Source: a virus. Taken from it: 48,134 nt of DNA. Below the pieces are notes generated by a model. It was not told the DNA's origin. It saw only the letters and a program-made list of their open reading frames with translations, and did not search any database. Positions 28,940 to 35,915 of this stretch are shown here, one piece after another; positions within the stretch are counted from its first letter, which is position 1; the number at the start of each line of letters is the position of its first letter. Both the position numbers and the translations under genes were made by a program. Location of the stretch: positions 1 to 48,134 of IMG/VR virus record IMGVR_UViG_3300036850_000163; one strand, written 5' to 3'.

Positions 28940-29691
28940 CAGCCGGCCGCCCTCAGGGCTGCGATACGGGCGCGGCCACGGGCGATGGCCTCCTTGGCGT
29001 TCTTGGGCTCGGCCCCGAAGTCGGAGACCTGGGTGGCGGGGGCGCCGGCCGGCGCCTTGGGGACGCCCGCGGCCCCGTCGCGCTTCTCCTGGGTGTACTT
29101 GGCCTTCTCGGCGGCGACCAGCTTCTGGTAGGCCGCGAAGCCCTTCTCGACGGCGACCTTGACGGCGGCCGGCGAGATGTCGTCGCCCAGATAGCGGTCA
29201 CCGAGCTGGAGGACGGCCTCCCGCAGCTCGGGGTCGGTGATGCCCAGCTTCTCGACGGCCTGGTCGATGGCCGTCCGGGCCATGTCCTCGGCGAGCTGCT
29301 GCTCCCGGAGCTGCTGCGGCTTGGTGACGGTCTCGTCCATCAGGGTCTTGAACTGGCCGAACGTCATGACGTCGTCGTCGGCCGGGCCCTCGGGCTCCGG
29401 CTCGCCCTGAGACTCGGCGAAGAGGGCCTCGATCTCGCGGGTGCCCAGGCCAAGGGCGCGCCCCGCCTGGAAGAAGACGTTCCAGACGCCCTCCTCGGTC
29501 TGAAGAGCCTGGTGGAGCTGGTGGGCCTTCTCGACCGTCTCCCGGCCGCCGAAATCAGCGTACGGGTCGGCGTCGGCGGATGCGGAAGGGTCCGGTTCCG
29601 GCGCTAAGGCGTCCAGTTGGGGTTCGGTAGCTGCCCCGGCGTCGAGGTCGGGCTCGGCGGGGGCGGCGGTAGGGTCCAGGTCAGGTGCCAT
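28939..29691 (-). CDS. Capsid scaffolding protein, 250 aa
   Basis: Acidic, low-complexity N-terminus (Asp/Pro/Ala-rich to about 50), long helices in the middle (FGQFKTLMDETVTKPQQLRE) and a basic C-terminus (AKEAIARGRARIAALRAAG), the usual podovirus scaffold composition. It lies between portal and major capsid genes, the standard place. Confidence 0.78.
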   Translation of the reverse strand: MAPDLDPTAAPAEPDLDAGAATEPQLDALAPEPDPSASADADPYADFGGRETVEKAHQLHQALQTEEGVWNVFFQAGRALGLGTREIEALFAESQGEPEPEGPADDDVMTFGQFKTLMDETVTKPQQLREQQLAEDMARTAIDQAVEKLGITDPELREAVLQLGDRYLGDDISPAAVKVAVEKGFAAYQKLVAAEKAKYTQEKRDGAAGVPKAPAGAPATQVSDFGAEPKNAKEAIARGRARIAALRAAG

Positions 29692-29884
29692 GGTGGGTCC
29701 TCCTTGTGCGGGGTGGCTGGAAGTGGTAGAGGTAGGCGGCTAGGACGGCGGCGGTCGCGAGGCGGTGCCGGCGGGCGAGGGCGGTGGCATAGGGGCCGTG
29801 GACGTGCGTGGCGTTCCAGACGACCGCGGCGGCCGGGAGCAGGGACCACACGGTGTCACGCGCCCTGACGGTAGGCCTGGTCAT
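29681..29884 (-). CDS. Small membrane-type protein, 67 aa
   Basis: Overlaps the portal stop by 29 bases and the scaffold start by 11. Contains LLPAAAVVWNATHVHGPYAT, ARRHRLATAAVLAAYLYHF and a basic end. I recall similar short actinophage proteins (ATxxARRHxxxTAAVLA), function unknown. Confidence 0.62.
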   Translation of the reverse strand: MTRPTVRARDTVWSLLPAAAVVWNATHVHGPYATALARRHRLATAAVLAAYLYHFQPPRTRRTHHGT

Positions 29885-31946
29885 CGGGCTCGATCCCCGG
29901 GACCTGGCCGGCCCCCTGGAGGGCGCCGGGCGGGGAGATGGTGAGAGCGCTCGGCGCGCCGCCCGAGGCGACGGCCAGGGCGTCGGGCGGTAGGCCGGTG
30001 GTCGGGTCGATGTAGGCCGGGCCCTGGCCGCCGGGCATGTTCTCGGGCGCCTCCTCGCCGCCGCCGCCGCCGGGGCCGGGGATCATGCCGCCCGCGACGC
30101 CGCCAGGCAGGCCACCCATGGTCTGGTACTGGAGCCAGGCGTAGTGCTCCAGGACGTGCTGGGCCATGCGGGCCTTGGCCTCATCATCCCACAGCTCGTA
30201 CTCGGGCGTCTTGCGGTACCGGTTGTGGGAGCCCTGGATGTGGACGGCGTGGGTGTGCCAGTCCTCGGCCGGGACGGTCTCGCCGAACATCATCCGCTCG
30301 TTCTCGCGGTCGGCCTGGCGGATGTCGAGGTCGAATTCCTCCTGCAGGAACCCGATGCCGGGCATCTCCAGCATGCGAATGAAGGCGGCGGGGTCCTTGA
30401 GGATCTGGCGGTCCCACAGATCGAGGGCGAGCTGAGCCCGGGCCGACTTCGACTTCGGCATCATGGACTCGGCGGAGACGTGGACGTCGAGCTGGGCGGG
30501 GAGGTCGGAGGCGTTGAAGCGGTGGACGTCAAGCTTGCCGGTCTCGGACCAGGCGCGGATGAGTCGCTCCTCGGTCCAGAACTGGCGGATCAGCATGAGC
30601 ACCTGGAACCCGAGCCGCTCGACGGACTCGGCCATCTCCTTGGCCGAGATGGCAAGCTTGGACTCGTCAGCCTCCTGGAGGGCGAGGATGGCGGCGGCCG
30701 GGGCGCCGGCCGGGGCCCGGCCCTGCGAGACCTCGGCCTGCCCGGCCCGGTCCCCCATCTCCGCGTCGGCCCGGGCCATCGCCAGTTCGAAGGCCTCCAT
30801 CCAGTTGGACGGCGTGGCGAGCCAACGGGGCTCGGGGCCGGTCGGGTTGTAGTCGATGACCTCGACGCGCGAAGTCAAGCGGTTGGCGTCGATCTGCCCG
30901 CGGGCGGCGGCCATCTTGGGGACCAGGGTGCGGCGGATGGTGGCCTCGCGCGACCGGGCGTCGTTGTAGTCCTTCTGCATGTCACGGAGGTCGCCCAGCC
31001 ACGTCCGGCCCTCGGCGAACCCGACGCCGGGGAGGAGGGAGAAGGGGATGAAGGGGAGCTGGCCGTGCTCGTAGGGGAAGGGCATGGGCCCCTCGAGAAT
31101 GGTGCCGCCGGCCCAGGTGAGGACGAGGCCCTCGGGGCGGGCGCGGCCGCCGGGCTTGATCCAGAGCTGGTGGACGCCGATGCGCTCGACCTTGCGGTGC
31201 TGGTTCTGGGCGGTGGCGTCCGGTACGTTCCCGGCCATGAGGGAGGCGACGTCCTCGGCCAGGTCGCGGACCCGGGCCCCGCCGGCCTCGACGTCCGTGA
31301 TCCCGTACTGCTCATAGATGGCCTCGCGGGTCATGTTGCAGGAGCGAACGCACCAGCGCACCTCGTCCCAGGCCTTGGCGTTCGGGTCGACCTTGACCTC
31401 GATGCCGGGGACGACGATGGCGGCGATCTCGCCCTGCTTCACCGTGCCCTGCTCATCCTCGCCGGCCTCGGACCCGGCCTCCGGGTCCCAATAAATGTGG
31501 AGGAAGGACCAGCCCAGGGGCATGACCCAGAAGTAGAGGCGGGGGAGGAGCGCGCCCCAGTGCAGGCGGTTCATCTCGTGCTGGAGGGCCCGGGTGCCGA
31601 CCTTGGCCGCCGAGATGTCGTCGTCCTCGTTCGTGACGGGCCGGCACTCGGGGATGGGGGCCGACTTGGTGAGGCGGGAGATGGTGCGCTCGACCAGGGC
31701 ACCCATCTTGTTGATCTTGATGCGGACGGGCGCGTTCGGGTCGCCCTTGCGCGGGGCGGCGGCCGGGAGGAGGGTGCGCTTGACCGCGTCGTAGGACACC
31801 CACTGCTGGCCAAGCATGAAGGCCAGGTTGAGGTAGCACTCGCGCTCGACCAAGCCGTGGGCCTCGTCCAGGCGCTTGTTGGCCCAGGCGAGCAGCTCCT
31901 TGCGGTCGGTCGGGACGCGGGGGTTGAAGGCGCCGGTCTCAGGCAT
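29856..31946 (-). CDS. Portal protein, 696 aa
   Basis: Size and sequence fit P22/podovirus portals: RIKINKMGALVERTISRLTK (portal core start), SFLHIYWDPEAG, VPGIEVKVDPNAKAWDEVRW, then a long helical C-terminus. ATG 31946 overlaps the previous stop (TGATG); a GTG one codon earlier is possible. Twelve copies form the DNA gate to which terminase docks. Ends in a Gly/Pro-rich tail. Confidence 0.88.
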   Translation of the reverse strand: MPETGAFNPRVPTDRKELLAWANKRLDEAHGLVERECYLNLAFMLGQQWVSYDAVKRTLLPAAAPRKGDPNAPVRIKINKMGALVERTISRLTKSAPIPECRPVTNEDDDISAAKVGTRALQHEMNRLHWGALLPRLYFWVMPLGWSFLHIYWDPEAGSEAGEDEQGTVKQGEIAAIVVPGIEVKVDPNAKAWDEVRWCVRSCNMTREAIYEQYGITDVEAGGARVRDLAEDVASLMAGNVPDATAQNQHRKVERIGVHQLWIKPGGRARPEGLVLTWAGGTILEGPMPFPYEHGQLPFIPFSLLPGVGFAEGRTWLGDLRDMQKDYNDARSREATIRRTLVPKMAAARGQIDANRLTSRVEVIDYNPTGPEPRWLATPSNWMEAFELAMARADAEMGDRAGQAEVSQGRAPAGAPAAAILALQEADESKLAISAKEMAESVERLGFQVLMLIRQFWTEERLIRAWSETGKLDVHRFNASDLPAQLDVHVSAESMMPKSKSARAQLALDLWDRQILKDPAAFIRMLEMPGIGFLQEEFDLDIRQADRENERMMFGETVPAEDWHTHAVHIQGSHNRYRKTPEYELWDDEAKARMAQHVLEHYAWLQYQTMGGLPGGVAGGMIPGPGGGGGEEAPENMPGGQGPAYIDPTTGLPPDALAVASGGAPSALTISPPGALQGAGQVPGIEPDDQAYRQGA

Positions 31947-32230
31947 CACTCAGCCTCATCGGGGTCGTGGTAGTACAGGCCGCTGTCGTCCCACACCGCG
32001 TTCGGGGGGACGAGGGGCTGGACCGGGGCCGCGTCTGCCTGCCACCAGGACTCGGCGGCGGGGGCCTCCTTGCGGGCCAGGAGGGAGAGGAGGTGGTCGA
32101 CGCGGATGGCCTCGGCGGCCAGGGCGGCCTCCAGGCGGCGGCGCTCCCCGCGCATGGCGAGCAGGGGCCCGAAGGCCGCGCCGGCCGCGGCCAGGGCGCC
32201 GGCAAGGGCGGGAACGAGGACGTCAAGCAC
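31946..32230 (-). CDS. N-anchored protein, 94 aa
   Basis: Hydrophobic N-terminus (VLVPALAGALAAAGAAFGPL), a charged helix (RGERRRLEAALAAEAIRVDH) and an acidic tail (DDSGLYYHDPDEAE). GTG start. Between a zinc protein and the portal gene; function unknown. Confidence 0.65.
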   Translation of the reverse strand: MLDVLVPALAGALAAAGAAFGPLLAMRGERRRLEAALAAEAIRVDHLLSLLARKEAPAAESWWQADAAPVQPLVPPNAVWDDSGLYYHDPDEAE

Positions 32231-32426
32231 GGGACGCGAGCCGCTTGGCCGGGCTCAGGAGGCCGAAGGCACGGGCCAGGTCGGCGGCGCACCCCCGGCA
32301 GTAGGCCATCGCCCACTCCTGGGGGACGTCGATCTCCAGGTCGCGGATGCCGTCGGCCTTGCCGCAGCGGCCGCAACCGCCATTGAAGGCAATCCCGGCG
32401 TCGAGGGGGGACATCTCACCGGCCAC
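32223..32426 (-). CDS. Zinc-ribbon protein, 67 aa
   Basis: CGRCG and YCRGC form a four-Cys site. GTG start follows CAAGGAGG eight bases upstream, so this start uses a ribosome-binding site inside the 28-base leader produced by the promoter at 32452. Unknown role near terminase. Confidence 0.65.
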   Translation of the reverse strand: MAGEMSPLDAGIAFNGGCGRCGKADGIRDLEIDVPQEWAMAYCRGCAADLARAFGLLSPAKRLASRA

Positions 32427-32454
32427 AGGGGCCTCCTTGGTGTTCTCGGTTCAT
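32416..32454 (-). CDS. Possible leaderless 12-codon leader ORF
   Basis: MNREHQGGPCGR begins at the ATG placed five bases after TAGCCT and overlaps the start of the zinc-ribbon gene. It may be a translated leader or just untranslated leader carrying the AAGGAGG site. Confidence 0.35.
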   Translation of the reverse strand: MNREHQGGPCGR

Positions 32455-32467
32455 GGTTCAGGCTAAC
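32452..32467 (-). promoter_or_regulatory. Leaderless promoter TAGCCT-GAACC-ATG
   Basis: The TAG of the -10 is also the stop codon of the HNH gene. ATG 32454 would be at the 5' end of the mRNA that covers the zinc-ribbon and portal region. Confidence 0.65.
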
Positions 32468-32801
32468 GCGGACGCCGTTTCCGGCACGTGTGCGTCCCCT
32501 CCTCGTGGCGCTTGATCCAATTACAGTTGGCGCAAAGGGGCTGGAAACGATGCGGTTCCCGGCACACCAGATTGTAGAAGGTGACGCCCCGCTCGTTCTG
32601 CTGGTGGCCGTCCCCGTTGATATGATCCACCTGGATGGCGCGAGGATCGGAAAATCCACAACGCCGGCATACGCGACCGATCACGTCGAGCGCCCGCTCG
32701 CGAGCGGCAGCGTGCTGAATCTGCTTGGTGTCGGCATAGCAGTCTAGGCAGGTCGACCCGCCGGTACGGCGGGGAGCCCCGAAGCATTTTGTACAGGTCA
32801 T
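32463..32801 (-). CDS. HNH endonuclease, 112 aa
   Basis: Four Cys in CTKCFG / CLDC at the start, then CRRCGFSDPRAIQVDHINGD and LCANCNWIKRH, a zinc-finger HNH with the catalytic His in VDHINGD. ATG overlaps the terL stop (ATGA). HNH proteins next to terminase often help cut DNA during packaging, but a free-standing homing nuclease is equally possible. Confidence 0.85.
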   Translation of the reverse strand: MTCTKCFGAPRRTGGSTCLDCYADTKQIQHAAARERALDVIGRVCRRCGFSDPRAIQVDHINGDGHQQNERGVTFYNLVCREPHRFQPLCANCNWIKRHEEGTHTCRKRRPR

Positions 32802-34351
32802 ATCCACTCCGGATCCCAGGCCTTGTGCCCTGAGCCGGTGAGGCGCTCCCGGTCCCGGGCTCGCATGGCGGCGAACGAGCGGTCCTTGAGATGGAAGTAG
32901 TCGGACAGCGGGGTGTCGGACCGCGGGGCCAGGCGGAGTTCGTCGGACATGGCGAAGGCGTAGCACAGCGCGTCCCCGCGGTCGAGGGTGAACCCGCGGT
33001 CGCGGCGGCGGAGTTCCTCCTTCGTCTCGACCCGGATGTCCCCATTCGCGGTGATGGTGTACTTCAGCTTGGTCGTCTGTTCCCGCAGCTTCGGGTCGTG
33101 GACGCGGATGGCGATGGCGCCGTTCTCGAACCGGCGGCGGAGGTTCCACCAGGCCTGGGAGCGCCAGTTCTGGAACTTGGTCTGGACGGCCAGGGCGCCC
33201 CGGAAGGGGACGAGCTGGATCACGCGCTCGGGGAAGGCCTTCATGCCGGCGGCCACGGCGGCCTCGGCGTAGCCGATGGCGCCGGCCCCCACGCCGTCGG
33301 CGTCGTAGACGACGAAGTCGGGGGCGTACTTGAGGATCGCCTCGGTGACGGGGCCCTGGAAGAAGGAGTCCGGGCGCATGGCGGGGAAGGGCAGGAGGGC
33401 GGTGACCATGTTCCCGTCGCGGACGGCGATCGTGTTCTCGTTGGAGCCGTACGGGGCCAGGTCGATGCCGAGCTGGCGGGTGCCGGGGGTGCCCTCCGCC
33501 TGCACGGCCTGGTCGTACCAGGGCTCGGCGATGAGGTTGTCGTCGGTGAGGTCCCAGAACTCGGCCTCGATCTTCGTGGTCCAGTCGTAGGTGCCGGGGC
33601 CCATGCCGGCGGCCTTCAGCTCGTCCAGGTACTCGGGGGTGAGGAGGTAGGCGCCGGCCGGGGCCTCCTCGCCGGTGAAGTTCGGCGTCTCCCAGGCCGG
33701 GATCTTGATGACGGTGGTGTGGCCGGCGCGGCACTGGTCGGCGGCCCAGGTGTCGCCGGACGTCGGGTTGAAGATGAGGAGCTGCCGCGCGTCGCCGGTG
33801 GCGAGCGAGGACACGAGGCCGCGGGTCGTCTCTTCAGGCAGGGCGGTGGCCTCGTCCCCGACGACCAGGATGTGGGCGCCGTGGACCCCCTGGAGCGACT
33901 CTGCCATGCTCGGGCTCTGGCCCAGGATCCAGTGGTCCGGGCCGTCGTCGAGGCGCAGTGTCTGGCCCACGCCCATTCGCCCGGGGAGGGCGATGCCGCG
34001 TTCCTGGAGCTGGACGTACGCGAGGCGGATCTCGCCCCACAGGACGTCGCGCAGGTGCTCAAACTTGGAGGCCAAGGTGATGACCTTGGCCCCGCCACAC
34101 GGGCCCGCACAGCGCCGGCAGGGGGTGCCGGGCATGTAGGCGTCGTAGAAGGCGAGGGCGATACGGGCCGCGAGCCACGTCTTGCCGCTGGCCGTGCAGG
34201 AGGGAACGGCGACCCGGGCCCGGAAGTGGGAGCTGGCGAGGGCGATGTCGCGCTGGATGCTCCAGAGTCCGCCGCACGCCGCCTCCACCCACAAACCAAG
34301 GTCGGCTTGCCCGGCGAGACGAAGGCGGGCGCGGGCATCGGTGGTCTGCAT
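32798..34351 (-). CDS. terL: Terminase large subunit, 517 aa
   Basis: ATPase domain: Walker A PSCTASGKT (50-58), Walker B ILVVGDEAT (161-169) and coupling motif IFNPTSGD (193-200). Nuclease domain: GIDLA with Asp297, VVYDADGVG near 348-356, and RGDALCYAF near the end. Packages DNA through the portal. Unusual is a CRRCAGPCGG segment (78-87) inside the ATPase domain that could be a zinc knuckle. No obvious small subunit lies beside it. Confidence 0.92.
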   Translation of the reverse strand: MQTTDARARLRLAGQADLGLWVEAACGGLWSIQRDIALASSHFRARVAVPSCTASGKTWLAARIALAFYDAYMPGTPCRRCAGPCGGAKVITLASKFEHLRDVLWGEIRLAYVQLQERGIALPGRMGVGQTLRLDDGPDHWILGQSPSMAESLQGVHGAHILVVGDEATALPEETTRGLVSSLATGDARQLLIFNPTSGDTWAADQCRAGHTTVIKIPAWETPNFTGEEAPAGAYLLTPEYLDELKAAGMGPGTYDWTTKIEAEFWDLTDDNLIAEPWYDQAVQAEGTPGTRQLGIDLAPYGSNENTIAVRDGNMVTALLPFPAMRPDSFFQGPVTEAILKYAPDFVVYDADGVGAGAIGYAEAAVAAGMKAFPERVIQLVPFRGALAVQTKFQNWRSQAWWNLRRRFENGAIAIRVHDPKLREQTTKLKYTITANGDIRVETKEELRRRDRGFTLDRGDALCYAFAMSDELRLAPRSDTPLSDYFHLKDRSFAAMRARDRERLTGSGHKAWDPEWI

Positions 34352-34360
34352 CAGGCGTTC

Positions 34361-34879
34361 TCAGGCGGCTTCGTAGGTGATGACGGCCTGTAGCCGATCT
34401 CCGTTGCCGAAGGTGAAGGGCAGGGTACCGGCCGCATCTCCGACCACGCCGCTACCGGAAGCGTCCACCGGGGACATGAACATGACGTAGTTGTACGGAT
34501 CCGTGTCCGAGTTGCGGGCCACGGTCATGTACTCGTAGGCCCCGCCATTCAGGAGGCGGCCAGAACCGCTGATGAAGTCCGCCCCGGCGGCGTTGACGTC
34601 AGCTGTCGAGGCCGTTACGGGAAGCTGTAGTCCGATGCGGGCCGTCGACGTAGTCGTCGTACCGCCGAGGAGAGCAATCCGGCAGACAACGAGGTTGCCG
34701 TGCCGGGTCCACCGCCCGCCGACCAGGCCGTTTCCCAAGGTCAGGCCTTGCGTGCCGGGCGTGTACGCGGTCCACCGGTTCATCGCATCCGTGATCTCGG
34801 CGAAGTCACGCTGGATCTGCTCAGCGGCGCGGCGCGTCAGGTCGGCGACGTATTGGTACGGAACCTTGAGTTCGGGCAT
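34361..34879 (-). CDS. Fibre/receptor-binding-type protein, 172 aa
   Basis: Short N-terminal helix (VADLTRRAAEQIQRDFAEIT) and a beta-rich domain beginning RWTAYTPGTQGLTLGNGLVG. The same domain (WxxYxPxxxxLTLGNG) occurs in the next protein upstream, so the two are paralogous in their C-terminal parts. Probably trimeric, exposed on the virion. Confidence 0.7.
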   Translation of the reverse strand: MPELKVPYQYVADLTRRAAEQIQRDFAEITDAMNRWTAYTPGTQGLTLGNGLVGGRWTRHGNLVVCRIALLGGTTTTSTARIGLQLPVTASTADVNAAGADFISGSGRLLNGGAYEYMTVARNSDTDPYNYVMFMSPVDASGSGVVGDAAGTLPFTFGNGDRLQAVITYEAA

Positions 34880-35877
34880 CAGGAGGCGGCCTCAAAGACG
34901 CCATTTGCGAACAACGAATCGCCGGTCCCCCATGTGAAGGGAACGGTCGCCGAAATAGAGGTGTAGACCCCATTCGCGCTCGTGGTATCAAGGACACGCC
35001 ACTGCGTGTTGTTGCCGCCCGCGCTCTGAATGATGGCCAGGTAGTTAGCGGCGCCGGCATCGAGGCAGGCTCCCAGGCCAAGCGGGGCATCGCCGGCCGA
35101 GATCCCGGCGGCCATAGTAAACGGCAGCGTAATGCCGGGCTGCGTGCCCACAGCACTCGTCGACCCGAGCACAAAGCTGAAGAAGAAGTGAACGGTACGC
35201 CCCACCCGATGGTACCGGGCGGTGATGGTGCCGTTACCAAGGGTCAGATTGGACAGCGTTGGGACCCAGTCCGTCCACGCATCGTTCTCGGCGACGTGCT
35301 GGTGGTCGGACCGCGCACTCGTGGAGGCGGATCCCTCGGCCGGGGAGGCGGTGCCGTCGAGGTCGGTACGTACCGGGACCGCGGTGGTGAACTGGTGCTG
35401 GTGATCGACCCGGGCGGCCCCCAAGTCGGTGCCGTTGGCCGCGGTGTCGTCGGGCTCGATGGCGGACGGGGTGCCGCCCAGCGCTCCGAGCTGCTGGTAT
35501 CGCGCGTCCCCGGCCGCCTGAGTCAGGTACGTGGAGTCCACGATTGCGGGTGGCGCCGAGACCAAGGCGGCAAGGAGAGACTGGTTCGACGCACCGACGG
35601 AGATGTACCACGTCCGCGGCCCCCCGGACGCTGCGGGAATGGACTCGTCGATCCGGTAGTAGGTGCCGGATGGGGTGATGTCGGCGTTGCGCTCCAGTGT
35701 CAGGGACCAAGCACCGGCGCCGTCCGACGTCGTCGACTCGATGGCCGCGATCTCGGTGCCGGATGCCGTCCGGAACCCGGTGCCGGCGCTCGGCATCAGG
35801 GTGGCGGTAACGGGCACGGAGCCGACCACGGTGCCGGACGGGTCCGTGATCGTGTTGTTGATGACGCTGGTGGCCAT
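34879..35877 (-). CDS. Fibre protein, 332 aa
   Basis: N-terminal beta domain (VINNTITDPSGTVVGSVPVT) of the kind used to attach fibres, a middle with SARSDHQHV spacer, and a C-terminal DWVPTLSNLTLGNGTITARY domain shared with the 172-aa protein. Has its own leaderless promoter; ATG 35877. Likely host recognition. Confidence 0.75.
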   Translation of the reverse strand: MATSVINNTITDPSGTVVGSVPVTATLMPSAGTGFRTASGTEIAAIESTTSDGAGAWSLTLERNADITPSGTYYRIDESIPAASGGPRTWYISVGASNQSLLAALVSAPPAIVDSTYLTQAAGDARYQQLGALGGTPSAIEPDDTAANGTDLGAARVDHQHQFTTAVPVRTDLDGTASPAEGSASTSARSDHQHVAENDAWTDWVPTLSNLTLGNGTITARYHRVGRTVHFFFSFVLGSTSAVGTQPGITLPFTMAAGISAGDAPLGLGACLDAGAANYLAIIQSAGGNNTQWRVLDTTSANGVYTSISATVPFTWGTGDSLFANGVFEAAS

Positions 35878-35890
35878 GGTTCAGGTTACC
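35875..35890 (-). promoter_or_regulatory. Leaderless promoter TAACCT-GAACC-ATG
   Basis: TAACCT (plus 35883-35888) five bases before ATG 35877, in the 38-base gap between the 826-aa protein and the fibre gene. Same GAACCATG end as at 32452. Confidence 0.62.
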
Positions 35891-35915
35891 TCAGTGGTGG
35901 AGCCGGGAGCCTGTG

